In this document: positions 52,085-61,424 of the stretch, one piece after another
Numbering within the stretch: the first letter of the stretch is position 1
How the letters are laid out: the number at the start of each line of letters is the position of its first letter
Assembly: GCA_046233135.1 (NCBI GenBank)
Contig: JBJXHN010000010.1
Span: 62,001 to 126,000, forward strand
DNA from: JBJXHN01 sp046233135
GTDB taxonomy: Bacteria > Pseudomonadota > Alphaproteobacteria > Rhodospirillales > Rhodospirillaceae
Direction: 5' to 3'
DNA length: 64,000 bases
Position numbers and translations under genes: made by a program
The notes under the pieces: generated by a model
The model's input: only the letters and a program-made list of their open reading frames with translations
Database searches by the model: none
What the model was told of the DNA's origin: nothing

Positions 52085-52190
52085 GACTAAAGGACCAACA
52101 AGCAAAGAGGGTGCCAGACGGCCTGCGTCGTGTGCGCGTCAGCCTTTCGAGTTAGGGCGGTTTGGGGGAGCGGGTGGGAAACCGGAGGAG

Positions 52191-54788
52191 TCAGGTCTTG
52201 CGCGGCTTGGCCCGATCGGTGGCCATGGCGGACATCGGGTCCTCGGGCCAGGGATGTTTGGGGTAGCGGCCGCGCATGTCCTTGCGCACCTCGGGATAGC
52301 CGGTCCTCCAGAAGCCGGCAAGGTCGCGGGTCACCTGCAACGGCCGGCCGGCCGGCGACAGCAGGTGCATCAGCACCGGCACCCGGCCGTTGGCCACCCG
52401 GGGCGTTTCCGTCATGCCGAACACCTGTTGGATGCGCGCGGCCAGCACCGGTTCGTCGGGGCTGTCGTAGTCGAGCGGCAAGCGGCTGCCGCTGGGAACA
52501 GGCAGGTGGCTGGGGGCCAGACGGTCCAGCGCCTGCCGCCCCGTCCACCCCAGCCGGGCATCCAGGGCAGCGGCCAGATCGATGCGGGGGAACTGGCTGC
52601 GCTTGGTGATGCCGGTCAGGAAGGGACCCAGCCAGTCCTCCAGATCTGCCAGCAGTGCGGCTTCGGCGAAGGAGGGCCAGGCGCCGGCGGCCTCGGGGTT
52701 GTGATGCTCGGCCGAAGGAATGCAAGCCACATGCTCGGCCACAGGAATGCGAGCCACATGCTCGACGAAGCGGGCACGGGCCACCAGCCGTTCCAGGTCG
52801 CGCGTCCAGGGCAGGCAGGCCAGGCCCAGCTTGCGGATGCCATGGCAGACGGCCGCCACCGCCGTTGCCCCGCCGCCATCGGGCAGGCGGACGCTGTCCA
52901 GTACCAGGGCGCCCAGCCGCCGTTCCATGCGGGCCGTGACCTGATCCTCCCGGGGGTCCCAGGCTACCATCGGCCGGGGTTCCAGGGCCTCGGCGAACAG
53001 CGTTTCCAGGGTTTCCCGGGTCACTGGTGCGGCGCGGTAGATGCGGGATTCGGCGCCCGTGCCGGCATCGCTGTCGGCCACCACCAGCCAGGGCGCGCCG
53101 GCTAGCGGATCATTGCCGTCCAGCACCGCGCCCCGGCCGTTTGCCAGCAGGAACCGAGGTGCTTCCCCCGGCCGGCGACGGGCGATGCGGTCGGGATAGG
53201 CGAGCGCCAGCACCGTCCCGGCGTCCTCGCGGCTGGCCGGGGCCTGTCCTGCTTTCAGGCCGCAAAGGCGCAGCAGCCGTTTGGTTTCCTCCTTCACCCG
53301 GTGCAGGGTGCCGGCATGCACGCCGGGGCGGACTTTCCCCTCGGCGGCCAGGGCGAGGCGGGGGCGCAGATCCGAGCCCACACCGGCGTTGGCAGGGCCG
53401 GTGCGGTCGCTGATATCGCGCTCCTCCAGGACCGCTGCTGTCAGGCAGGCCAGCGCCCCCAGCGCCGGGTCTCGCTCCCGCGCCCTCAGCACCATGTGGG
53501 CGAGCCTGGGGTGCAGCGGCAGGGCGGCCATGGCCGTGCCGTGGGCCGTCAGCCCCCAGTGACCGTCCGCGGCGCCGTCCAGGGCACCCAGCTGCCCCAG
53601 CAGATCGCGAGCCTGGGCCAGGGCGCCAGCGGGCGGCGGAGTGGGCCAGGTCAGGGCGTCGGCATCGCGGACGCCCCAGCGGGCTAGGTCCAGGGCCAGG
53701 GGAGCGAGGTCGGCGGCCTGGATCTCCGGCGTCTCGAACGGCGGCAGGGAACGGTGTTCCGCCTCCGGCCACAGGCGCCAGCAGCGGCCCGGCTCCAGAC
53801 GGCCGGCCCGGCCCCGGCGCTGTTCGGCCCCGGCCTGGCTGATGCGGATGGTTTCCAGGCGGTTGAGGCCGGTGCGCGGATCGAAACGGGGGCTGCGGCG
53901 CAGGCCGCTGTCCACCACCAGCCGCACGCCGTCGATGGTCAGGCTGGTCTCGGCAATGTCGGTGGCCAGCACCACCTTGCGCCGTCCGTCTCGGGCCGGG
54001 CTGATGGCGGCGTCCTGAGCCTCGGCGGGCAGCGCGCCGTAGAGGGGGCGGATATCCACGTCGTCGGGCAGGCGGTCCTTCAGGGCGCCGGCGGTGGCCA
54101 GGATTTCCCGCTCGCCGGGCAGGAAGGCCAGCAGGCTGCCCGCTTCCCCGGCCATGGCTTCGGCGATGGTGGCAGCCATGGATTCCGGCAGGGCGCGGGG
54201 ATGGGCAGGGCGGGGGCCGTACGTGACCTCCACCGGAAAGGCCCGGCCCGCGCTTTCTACCACCGGCGCGCCGCCCAGCAGGGCGGCGGTGGCGGCGACG
54301 TCCAGGGTCGCTGACATCACCACCAGCCGCAGATCGTCGCGCAGGGCGCCTTGCACATCCAGAAGCAAAGCCAGCGCCAGATCGGCCTGAAGGCTGCGTT
54401 CGTGGAATTCGTCGAGGATGACGCAGCCCACGCCGTCGAGCCCGGGATCGTCTTGCAGGCGGCGGGTCAGCACGCCCTCGGTCACCACCTCGATGCGGGT
54501 GCGGGCAGAGACCTGGCTGTCCTGACGCACCCGATAGCCGACCAGGCCGCCGACGCTGTCCCCGGCCTCGGCGGCCATGCGACGGGCGGCGGCGCGGGCG
54601 GCGAGCCGGCGGGGTTCGAGCATGATCACCCGGCCGGCACCCAGCCAGCCGGAGTCGAGCATTGCGGGCGGCACCCGGGTGGTCTTGCCGGCCCCGGGCG
54701 GGGCTGCAAGCACGCACCGCGTGTGCTGCTCCAGAATTGCTTTCAGTTGCGGTAGAAGCGGATCGATCGGCAGGGCGACAGGGGGCAT
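52191..54788 (-). CDS. hrpB: ATP-dependent helicase HrpB
   Basis: An 865-residue DEAH-box helicase. Walker A is VLAAPPGAGKTTRVPPAML, the DEAH-type motif is ILDEFHERSLQADLAL, motif III is VVMSATLD, and motif VI is EQRRGRAGRLEPGRC; the HrpB C-terminal domain ends with RPLQVTRDLAGFWRTGYPEVRKDMRGRYPKH in shortened form. Its biological role is poorly known. ATG at 54788 fits the family; frames further upstream are antisense to hspQ and the EEP gene. The C-terminal third contains a 27-bp in-frame repeat at 52701-52764. It diverges from hspQ. Confidence 0.95.
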   Translation of the reverse strand: MPPVALPIDPLLPQLKAILEQHTRCVLAAPPGAGKTTRVPPAMLDSGWLGAGRVIMLEPRRLAARAAARRMAAEAGDSVGGLVGYRVRQDSQVSARTRIEVVTEGVLTRRLQDDPGLDGVGCVILDEFHERSLQADLALALLLDVQGALRDDLRLVVMSATLDVAATAALLGGAPVVESAGRAFPVEVTYGPRPAHPRALPESMAATIAEAMAGEAGSLLAFLPGEREILATAGALKDRLPDDVDIRPLYGALPAEAQDAAISPARDGRRKVVLATDIAETSLTIDGVRLVVDSGLRRSPRFDPRTGLNRLETIRISQAGAEQRRGRAGRLEPGRCWRLWPEAEHRSLPPFETPEIQAADLAPLALDLARWGVRDADALTWPTPPPAGALAQARDLLGQLGALDGAADGHWGLTAHGTAMAALPLHPRLAHMVLRARERDPALGALACLTAAVLEERDISDRTGPANAGVGSDLRPRLALAAEGKVRPGVHAGTLHRVKEETKRLLRLCGLKAGQAPASREDAGTVLALAYPDRIARRRPGEAPRFLLANGRGAVLDGNDPLAGAPWLVVADSDAGTGAESRIYRAAPVTRETLETLFAEALEPRPMVAWDPREDQVTARMERRLGALVLDSVRLPDGGGATAVAAVCHGIRKLGLACLPWTRDLERLVARARFVEHVARIPVAEHVACIPSAEHHNPEAAGAWPSFAEAALLADLEDWLGPFLTGITKRSQFPRIDLAAALDARLGWTGRQALDRLAPSHLPVPSGSRLPLDYDSPDEPVLAARIQQVFGMTETPRVANGRVPVLMHLLSPAGRPLQVTRDLAGFWRTGYPEVRKDMRGRYPKHPWPEDPMSAMATDRAKPRKT
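52701..52764. repeat. 27-bp in-frame repeat in hrpB
   Basis: Two and a partial third unit start at 52701, 52728 and 52755. The first two share 23 of 27 bases (ATGCTCGGCC, then AGGAATGC). On the minus strand the units encode EHVARIPVA, EHVACIPSA and EHHNPEA. Confidence 0.85.
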
Positions 54789-54869
54789 CACGGGCTTGCC
54801 TTCCGGAGGCGGGCGGCGCAGACTCCCGGTTTGGGGTGTGCAAACGGTTTCGGGAAGCAGGTCAGGACC

Positions 54870-55202
54870 ATGGGCGGCATTCGGGCGGCGAGATTTCAGA
54901 TCGGGCAGGTGGTGCGCCATCGCGTCTACGCATTTCGCGGCGTGATTTTCGATGTGGATCCCGTGTTCGCCAATACCGACGAATGGTACGAATCCATTCC
55001 CGAGGACGTCCGCCCCGCCAAGGACCAGCCTTTCTATCACCTGCTGGCCGAAAATGGCGAGACCACCTATACGGCCTATGTCTCCGAACAGAACCTGGTG
55101 CCCGAGGTCGACCCCGATCCGGTGGAACATCCGGATGTGTTCCAGTTCTTCGACGGCCGTCAGGATGGCCTGTACATCCAGCGCAACCGGGTCGCCCACT
55201 AG
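54870..55202 (+). CDS. hspQ: heat shock protein HspQ
   Basis: A 110-residue protein with full family agreement: ARFQIGQVVRHRVYAFRG, then VIFDVDPVFANTDEWYESIP, AKDQPFYHLLAENGET and YVSEQNLVPE. In E. coli HspQ binds hemimethylated DNA near oriC and acts as a specificity-enhancing factor for Lon protease. ATG at 54870 gives the usual length. It diverges from hrpB across 81 bp and is followed 45 bp later by the EEP gene. Confidence 0.95.
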   Translation: MGGIRAARFQIGQVVRHRVYAFRGVIFDVDPVFANTDEWYESIPEDVRPAKDQPFYHLLAENGETTYTAYVSEQNLVPEVDPDPVEHPDVFQFFDGRQDGLYIQRNRVAH

Positions 55203-55247
55203 GGGCCGGGCCGCGGAAGCACGCATGGGGCAGACAGCGGAGGCACC

Positions 55248-56060
55248 GTGAGCGACGCCCGGGCATCGGCCGACTTCAGCATCGCCACCTGGAATATCCA
55301 CTCCTGCCTGGGGCTGGACGGCAAGTTCCGGCCCGAACGGGTGGTCAAGGCGATCCAGGCCATGGATCCGGATATCCTGGCCCTGCAAGAGGTGGGCTGG
55401 GCCTTGCGTGGACGGGTGGGCTTCGACCAGTTCGCCTTTCTGGCGCGGGAGACCGGCTATCATGTCATCCCCGGTCTGGTCCGCCACCACGCCAACGCGC
55501 ATTTCGGCAACGCCATCCTGACCCGCCATCCGGTGACCGTGGCCGACCCCCTGGAACTCAGCCTGCCCTATCACAGCCCGCGTGGCGGGGTGGATGCGGT
55601 GATCCATGTTACCGACCGCCTGCTGGTGCGGGTGATCAACGTGCACCTGGGGCTGTCGCCGCTGGAACGCCGCCTGCAGATCAACCGCATCATCGCCCGC
55701 CTGACCGATCCGGCCCTGGCACCAAGACCGGAGTCGGGCGGCATCGGCCCGGCGGTGGTGCTGGGAGACCTCAATCACTGGCGGCGCACCAGCCAGTCCA
55801 TGCGCAAGCTGGGGCGGGTGCTGCCGGTGGGGGTGACCGGCCAGACCTATCCGGCGCGCCTGCCGACGATGATGTTCGACCGCATCCTGGCCACCCCCGA
55901 TCTGGCAGTGCTGGACCATCAGGTGATCGTCACCGACGGCGCCCGGGGGGCCAGCGACCACCTGCCGCTGATGGCCTGGATGGCCCGGACGTCGGGGACC
56001 GCAACGGTGGCGGCCGGTGGCCGGGAACCCTATGTGCAGGGGGCGGCATCCGTTCGCTGA
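55248..56060 (+). CDS. endonuclease/exonuclease/phosphatase family hydrolase
   Basis: A 270-residue EEP-superfamily enzyme. Metal and active-site motifs are ATWNIHSC (Asn), ILALQEVGW (Glu), VINVHLGL, VLGDLNHW (Asp-Asn) and the late GASDHLPLMA (Asp-His pair). Members cleave phosphodiester bonds in DNA, phospholipids or sphingomyelin; the YafD-like, non-secreted form here has no signal peptide. The start is GTG at 55248 with GGAGG 5 bases upstream. It ends 38 bp before msrA. Confidence 0.9.
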   Translation: MSDARASADFSIATWNIHSCLGLDGKFRPERVVKAIQAMDPDILALQEVGWALRGRVGFDQFAFLARETGYHVIPGLVRHHANAHFGNAILTRHPVTVADPLELSLPYHSPRGGVDAVIHVTDRLLVRVINVHLGLSPLERRLQINRIIARLTDPALAPRPESGGIGPAVVLGDLNHWRRTSQSMRKLGRVLPVGVTGQTYPARLPTMMFDRILATPDLAVLDHQVIVTDGARGASDHLPLMAWMARTSGTATVAAGGREPYVQGAASVR

Positions 56061-56098
56061 ACGGTGGCGCCGATATGAACCAGTCAGGGAGACGGAGC

Positions 56099-56575
56099 AT
56101 GGCCACAGCAACCTTCGCCGCCGGATGCTTCTGGGGCATCGAGGAAGCTTTCCGCACCCTGCCCGGGGTGACGGAGACTGCCGTGGGCTACACCGGCGGC
56201 CATCAGCAGAACCCCAACTACCGCCAGGTCTGCCGGGGCGATACCGGCCATGCGGAAGCCGTGGAGGTCACTTTCGACCCGGCGGTGATTTCCTTCGGCC
56301 AGCTGCTGGAGGTGTTCTGGGCGATCCACGATCCCACCCAGCTGAACCGCCAGGGTCCGGACTGGGGCCACCAGTACCGCACGGCGATCTTCACCCACTC
56401 CGAAGAACAGGCGCAGGAGGCGGAGGCGTCGAAGCAAGCCGAAGACCGGTCGGGCCGGCACCGGAGCCGCATCGTCACCGAGATCACGCCGGCCAGCACC
56501 TTCTGGCGGGCCGAGGACTATCATCAGAAATACGTGCTGAAGCAGGGCGGAGGCGGCTGCGGCCTCGCCGGCTAG
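56099..56575 (+). CDS. msrA: peptide methionine sulfoxide reductase MsrA
   Basis: A 158-residue MsrA. The catalytic motif AAGCFWGIEEAF carries the nucleophile Cys10, followed by VGYTGGHQQNPNYRQVCRGDTGHAEAV in pieces, HDPTQLNRQGPDWG and YRTAIFTHSEEQ. The C-terminal GGGGCG provides a likely resolving Cys. It repairs the S-epimer of methionine sulfoxide with thioredoxin. The ATG at 56099 follows GGGAGACGGAG; an in-frame ATG at 56075 is less likely. MsrB is not in the window. Confidence 0.95.
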   Translation: MATATFAAGCFWGIEEAFRTLPGVTETAVGYTGGHQQNPNYRQVCRGDTGHAEAVEVTFDPAVISFGQLLEVFWAIHDPTQLNRQGPDWGHQYRTAIFTHSEEQAQEAEASKQAEDRSGRHRSRIVTEITPASTFWRAEDYHQKYVLKQGGGGCGLAG

Positions 56576-56590
56576 GCGCGGTCCCCGGCG

Positions 56591-58378
56591 ATGACGCTCT
56601 CCTCGCTCTCCGCCCTGACCCCCACCGCTCTGGCGGATAGCTGGAAGGGCGCGGCCCGTCGCTTCCCCGTGCCGGTTTCGCTGGCCGCATTGCTGTCGCT
56701 GCTGGTGATGGGGGCGATCCATCAGGCCTGGGGGCCGGAGGATCTTGTTCTCACCCGTCTCCTGGCCGGCGGCGGGGTTGGGCTGCTGCTGTCCCTGGCC
56801 GCGTCGCTGCTGTGCGAGGCCCGGGGATGGCCCTTCCGCACCGGCGTCTGGAGCGGCATGGCGACCACGGTACTGACCGTGCTGGCTTTCCTGGGCCTGA
56901 GCGAAGAGCAGGTGCTGTGGCGGCTGGCGTTCCTGGGGCCGGCGGCCTTTCTGCTGGCGGTGACGGCGGTGCTGATCGGCCGCCCGGGCGAACTCCCGGT
57001 GCGGGCCTGGTACCGGGCGGTGGGCGACCTCGGCGCCTGTGCCTTTGGCGGGCTGGTGGCGCTGATCATCGGTGGCGGGGTATCCCTGGGGTTTGTGGCG
57101 CTGGACCTGCTGCTGGGCGTAGATGTCAGCGGCGAGGTCTATGGCGACGTATGGGCGGTTTCGGTCCTGGGCATCTGGACTGTAACCGCCCTGGCCCGTC
57201 TGCGTCCCATGCCCCTACCAACGCCTACGCCCGCGACTGGGGCCGAAGACGCGGAGGGCGTCATGCCCGGCTGGCTGGCGATTCTGGTGGCCGGGCCGCT
57301 CACCATCCTTGCGGTCGGCTATCTGCTGATCATCCTGCTGTATCTGGGGCGGATTGCCTTGTCGGGCGGCTTGCCGGACAACGAGGTGGGGTGGGTGCTG
57401 TGCCTCTATCTGGCGTTCGGGGCGGTGACTCTGCTGCTGTCCTATCCCCTGCGGCGAGAGGGACCGGCGCTGTCGCGGCTGTTCGCGCGCACCTTTCCGC
57501 TCAGCCTGCCGCTGCCGCTGGGGGTGCTGGTGGTGGCCCTGGCACAGCGCATCGACGCCTACGGGGTGACGGAGTCCCGCTATGTGGTGGGGCTGCTGGC
57601 GGTTTGGCTCGCGAGCCTCGCGGTGATTTACGGCGGGGCGACCCTGCTGCGGCGGGACACCCGGCCGGTATGGATTCCGCTGATTCTGGGCGGCCTGCTG
57701 GCTGCGGCCTCGATGGGGCCATGGGGGGCGCTGGGGCTGTCCATCCGCTCCCAGGTGGCGGAAACGGAACAGGTGCTGGCGGACCTGGGCATCCGCACGG
57801 TGGCCGATGTGCCCGACCGGCCCGAGGACAATCCGGATGCGGAAGACGCCCTCCACCGGCTGGACCGCCTGCTGGACTACCTGGAGGAGCGCGACGCCCT
57901 CGATCGCCTCGCCCCGCTGCTGGAGGACCCCCCCGAGGCCATCAAGGATCAGGTCTATAAGAAATATTATCGCGCCTGGGAGCAGAAAAGCGGCTCGGTA
58001 CGCGGCCCCGACGGGGTGCTGGCGGTGACGGGCTACGACCTGGCGATCCCGGTGACCTTCTGGCAGAGCAGCGATCCCCTGGAGCCGGGCGCGGATCTGA
58101 CGGTGACGATGGACTGGGAGAGGCTCCGCCTGCGGGTGGACCGGACGGACGGCGCCTGGGCGGAAATCGACCTGGTCTCCTACGGCCCCCGCGCCAAGGC
58201 GGAAGGCTGGCTGAAGGCGGACGCCGGACCGGTGGATGCGGCGGCGGCGGCCCTGGACAGCACGGCCGGAGAGGGCTTGCGGGCGCGGCTGCTGATCAAG
58301 GAAGCCGGGGTGGAGTGGGGCGAGACGAAGCCGCCCCGGGTGGTGCGGGTCGAGGGATGGGTGCTGGTGGGGGAATAG
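56591..58378 (+). CDS. DUF4153 multi-spanning membrane protein
   Basis: A 595-residue membrane protein. The N-terminal 390 residues hold about ten hydrophobic helices (for example SLAALLSLLVMGAI, LGPAAFLLAVTAVLIG, WLAILVAGPLTILAVGYLLIILL and VVGLLAVWLASLAVIY), as in DUF4153 proteins. The C-terminal 200 residues are soluble, with ADVPDRPEDNPDAEDALHRLDRLLDYLEE and an all-beta end. The family has no assigned function. The ribosome site is weak. It starts 15 bp after msrA and may be co-transcribed; its stop lies 32 bp from the end of the convergent dppF-like gene. Confidence 0.85.
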   Translation: MTLSSLSALTPTALADSWKGAARRFPVPVSLAALLSLLVMGAIHQAWGPEDLVLTRLLAGGGVGLLLSLAASLLCEARGWPFRTGVWSGMATTVLTVLAFLGLSEEQVLWRLAFLGPAAFLLAVTAVLIGRPGELPVRAWYRAVGDLGACAFGGLVALIIGGGVSLGFVALDLLLGVDVSGEVYGDVWAVSVLGIWTVTALARLRPMPLPTPTPATGAEDAEGVMPGWLAILVAGPLTILAVGYLLIILLYLGRIALSGGLPDNEVGWVLCLYLAFGAVTLLLSYPLRREGPALSRLFARTFPLSLPLPLGVLVVALAQRIDAYGVTESRYVVGLLAVWLASLAVIYGGATLLRRDTRPVWIPLILGGLLAAASMGPWGALGLSIRSQVAETEQVLADLGIRTVADVPDRPEDNPDAEDALHRLDRLLDYLEERDALDRLAPLLEDPPEAIKDQVYKKYYRAWEQKSGSVRGPDGVLAVTGYDLAIPVTFWQSSDPLEPGADLTVTMDWERLRLRVDRTDGAWAEIDLVSYGPRAKAEGWLKADAGPVDAAAAALDSTAGEGLRARLLIKEAGVEWGETKPPRVVRVEGWVLVGE

Positions 58379-58410
58379 GGGGCGACGTCGTTCTCCCGCT
58401 GCCCGCTCCT

Positions 58411-59436
58411 TCATTCCCTTTCGGCAAGGGCGTCCTCTGCCCGGTGGCAGGCGACGTCGCGGCCGGCGACGGGGCGCAGCCGGGGCACCGTGTCGCGGCA
58501 GACATCCACGGCCAGCGGGCAGCGGGTGTGGAAGGGGCAGCCCGGCGGCGGGTTCAGGGGCGAGGGCGGCTCTCCGCTCAACGGCACCCGTGCCCGGCGC
58601 TCGGCCGGATTCAGCTTCGGCGTCGCGGCCATCAGCGCCCGGGTATAGGGGTGAGCGGGGCCGGTGAAGATGACCTCTTTCGGGCCGGTCTCGGCCACCC
58701 GCCCCAGGTACATCACCATCAGGTCGTCGGCGATGTGGCGGACCACGGACAGGTCGTGGCTGATGAACAGATAGGCCACGCCGAAATCTTCCTGCAGATC
58801 CATCAGCAGGTTCAGAACCTGCGCCTGCACCGACACGTCAAGGGCGCTGACCGGCTCGTCGGCGACCACCACCCGGGGACTTAGCATCAGGGCGCGGGCG
58901 ATGGCGATACGCTGGCGCTGGCCGCCGGAGAACATGTGGGGATAGCGACCGGCGAACTCCGGCCGCAGCCCCACCCGGGCCATCATCGCCAAGGCTCGTT
59001 CCCGCCGCTCCGCCCGACCGAGCGCAGTGTTGATGGCCAGGGGCTCCTCCAGCGTCGTGCGCACGGTCCAGCGGGGGTTCAGCGAGCCGAAGGGGTCCTG
59101 GAAGATGATCTGCACGGCCTGGCGGGCGCGGGCCAGGGCCTTCGGGTCCTCGGTTCGCACCGGCAGGCCGTCCAGGGTCAGGCCGCCGTCGGTTGGGGGC
59201 TCGATGAAGGTTACCTGGCGGGCCAGGGTCGATTTGCCGCAGCCGCTTTCGCCGACCACGGCCAGGGTGCGGCCGGCCTGAAGGCGGAAGGACACGTCGG
59301 TCAGGGCACGCACCGCTCCACCCTTGGCGAACAGGCCGCCGGGCAGGGGGTAGACCTTGGTCAGGCCATCGGCCTCCAGCACCGGCGTGCCCGGAGCGGG
59401 AGACGGGGAGGAGGGTGTGGGCGCGATGGGGCTCAT
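58411..59436 (-). CDS. dppF: dipeptide ABC transporter ATP-binding protein, DppF type
   Basis: A 341-residue ATPase of the oligopeptide/dipeptide importer group. Walker A is VVGESGCGKSTL, the Q-loop IIFQDPFGSLNPR, the signature FSGGQRQRIAIARAL, Walker B VVVADEPVSALD and the switch His ISHDLSVVRH. The C-terminal oligo_HPY region includes GCPFHTRCPLA, whose cysteines can hold an Fe-S cluster in relatives. The N-terminus is proline/serine-rich. The ATG overlaps the dppD stop (ATGA). It is the last gene of the operon; the name is by position and family, not by proven substrate. Confidence 0.93.
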   Translation of the reverse strand: MSPIAPTPSSPSPAPGTPVLEADGLTKVYPLPGGLFAKGGAVRALTDVSFRLQAGRTLAVVGESGCGKSTLARQVTFIEPPTDGGLTLDGLPVRTEDPKALARARQAVQIIFQDPFGSLNPRWTVRTTLEEPLAINTALGRAERRERALAMMARVGLRPEFAGRYPHMFSGGQRQRIAIARALMLSPRVVVADEPVSALDVSVQAQVLNLLMDLQEDFGVAYLFISHDLSVVRHIADDLMVMYLGRVAETGPKEVIFTGPAHPYTRALMAATPKLNPAERRARVPLSGEPPSPLNPPPGCPFHTRCPLAVDVCRDTVPRLRPVAGRDVACHRAEDALAERE

Positions 59437-60413
59437 GGAGCGGGCCTCCCGTCCGGACCCAGGGGGAAGAAGCAGCGGACCTGTCCGGCCGGGGTCCCGG
59501 TCAGGGCGGGGCGGTCGGTCCGGCAGCGGTCTTGGGCAAAGGCGCAGCGGGGGTGGAGCAGGCAGCCCCGGGGCCGGTCGTGGGCTCCGGGCACGACTCC
59601 GGGGATGGTGTTCAGCCGCCGCCGGCCGGCCGCCCGTTCGGGCAGGGCGTCCAGCAGGGCGGCGGTATAGGGGTGGTGGGGGTGGTCGAACAGGTCGGGC
59701 AGGCGGCCGGTTTCCATCACCTGGCCGGCATACATCACCACCACCCGCTTTGCGGCCTCGGCGACCACGGCCAGATCGTGGGTGATCAGCACCATCCCCA
59801 TGCCCCGCTCGGCCTGAAGGGACACCAGCAGGTCCATGATCTGCGCCTGGATGGTCACGTCCAGGGCGGTGGTCGGTTCGTCGGCGATCAGCAGCTTGGG
59901 ATCGCAGGCGATGGCCATGGCGATCATCACCCGCTGGCTCATGCCGCCCGACAGCTGGTGGGGAAAGGCCCGCAGACGGGATTCCGGGTCGGGAATGCCC
60001 ACCTGGGCCAGCAGGTCGCGGGCGCGCTGCCGGCGGGTGGCGCGGGTGCCGCCCCAGTGCACCTTCAGGGCTTCGGTGATCTGAAAGCCCACGGTGAAAC
60101 AGGGGTTCAGGCTGGTCATGGGCTCCTGAAAGATCATCGCCATGTCCCGCCCGGTCAGGCGGCGGCGCTTGCGGCCGGACAGGGTGGCCAGGTCGATGCC
60201 GTCGAAGTGCATGCGCCGCGCCGACACCCGGCCGGGGTAGCCCACCAGCCCCATGGTGGCCAGCGAACTGACGGACTTGCCCGATCCGCTTTCGCCGACG
60301 ATGCCCAGCACCTCGCCCCTGTCCACCGACAGGGACAGGTTTTCCACGGCGCGGAAGGGGGCGTCCCCGGCACCGAATTCCACGGTCAGATCGTCGATTT
60401 CCAACAGGGCCAT
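59433..60413 (-). CDS. dppD: dipeptide ABC transporter ATP-binding protein, DppD type
   Basis: A 326-residue ATPase. It has LGIVGESGSGKSVSSLA, MIFQEPMTSLNPCFTVG, LSGGMSQRVMIAMAIA, LLIADEPTTALDVTIQAQ and the switch His LITHDLAVVAEAA; the C-terminal DRPRGCLLHPRCAFAQDRC region matches oligo_HPY. MSQRVMIAMA rather than RQRIAIARA separates DppD from DppF. The ATG at 60413 overlaps the dppC stop (TGATG) by one base. It pairs with DppF as the heterodimeric motor. Confidence 0.93.
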   Translation of the reverse strand: MALLEIDDLTVEFGAGDAPFRAVENLSLSVDRGEVLGIVGESGSGKSVSSLATMGLVGYPGRVSARRMHFDGIDLATLSGRKRRRLTGRDMAMIFQEPMTSLNPCFTVGFQITEALKVHWGGTRATRRQRARDLLAQVGIPDPESRLRAFPHQLSGGMSQRVMIAMAIACDPKLLIADEPTTALDVTIQAQIMDLLVSLQAERGMGMVLITHDLAVVAEAAKRVVVMYAGQVMETGRLPDLFDHPHHPYTAALLDALPERAAGRRRLNTIPGVVPGAHDRPRGCLLHPRCAFAQDRCRTDRPALTGTPAGQVRCFFPLGPDGRPAP

Positions 60414-61402
60414 CAGCGTTTCATCCGCGGGTCCAGGGCGTCGCGCAGACCGTCGCCCATCAGGTTGAAGGCCAGCACCGTCATCAGGATGGCGAGCCCG
60501 GGAAAGGTGACGATCCACCAGTGGCTGAGCACGAATTCCCGCGCTTCGGCCAGCATGGTGCCCCATTCGGGCGTGGGGGGCTGGGCACCCAGGCCCAGGA
60601 AGCCCAGGGCGGCGGCATCCAGGATCGCCGTGGAAAAGCCCAGAGTGGCCTGAACGATCAGCGGCGTCAGGCAGTTGGGCAGGATGGTGCGGGTCATCAG
60701 CCGCCAGCGCGACGCCCCGGCCACCCGCGAGGCGATCACGTAGTCCTTGGTCATCTCGGTCATCACCGAAGCCCGCATCAGCCGGGTGTAATGGGGCAGG
60801 ATGACCACGGCGATGGCATAGATGGCGTTTTCCAGCCCGGGGCCGAGGATGGCGACGATGGCGATGGCCAGCAGCAGGCTGGGCACGGACAGGATGACAT
60901 CCATCAGCCGCATGATGACCACGTCCACCCAACCCCGGAAGAAGCCGGCGGTCAGCCCCAGGGCCACCCCGGCGGCCAGGGACAGGGTCACCACCACCGC
61001 GCCCACCAGCAGCGACAGCCGGGCGCCGTGCAGGATGCGCGACAGGATGTCCCGCCCCAGGGCATCGGTGCCCAGCAGATAGGCCAGCTGTCCCGTCTCG
61101 GTCCAGGCCGGCGGCAGCTTGGCGACGGGGATGTTCTGTTCGATGGGCGAATGGGGGGCGATCCACGGGGCGAACAGGGCCACCAGGATGATCAGCAGGG
61201 TAAAGGCCAGCCCGGCCACCGCCCCGGGATTTTCCGAGAAGTAGCGCCAGAACTCGGCCAGCGGGTGGGGCGGCCTGATCGCCGCCGCCACTTCGGCGGC
61301 CAGGGCCTCCCGCGCTTCGCGTCCGGGATCGGCGTCGGGAGCGGCAGCCGCGGCGGCGGAGACAGGGGCGGCGGAGGCGGGGGATGAAGGGTGATCGGTC
61401 AT
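60413..61402 (-). CDS. dppC: dipeptide ABC transporter permease, DppC type
   Basis: A 329-residue inner-membrane permease. An alanine/proline-rich N-terminal extension of about 45 residues precedes six hydrophobic segments. The EAA-type loop is ASRVAGASRWRLMTRTILPNCL, and the family start is NPGAVAGLAFTLLIILVALFAPWIAPH with LLGTDALGRDILSRILHGARLSL. The conserved FLGLGAQPPTPEWGTML stretch is also present. It lies 22 bp after dppB and overlaps dppD. Confidence 0.94.
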   Translation of the reverse strand: MTDHPSSPASAAPVSAAAAAAPDADPGREAREALAAEVAAAIRPPHPLAEFWRYFSENPGAVAGLAFTLLIILVALFAPWIAPHSPIEQNIPVAKLPPAWTETGQLAYLLGTDALGRDILSRILHGARLSLLVGAVVVTLSLAAGVALGLTAGFFRGWVDVVIMRLMDVILSVPSLLLAIAIVAILGPGLENAIYAIAVVILPHYTRLMRASVMTEMTKDYVIASRVAGASRWRLMTRTILPNCLTPLIVQATLGFSTAILDAAALGFLGLGAQPPTPEWGTMLAEAREFVLSHWWIVTFPGLAILMTVLAFNLMGDGLRDALDPRMKR

Positions 61403-61424
61403 GGGATCTGTGTCCTCCCGCCGC

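Noticed and set aside
61300..61390. Ala/Gly-rich repeat at the start of dppC
   Set aside because: It is simple codon bias in an alanine-rich leader, without a defined repeat unit.
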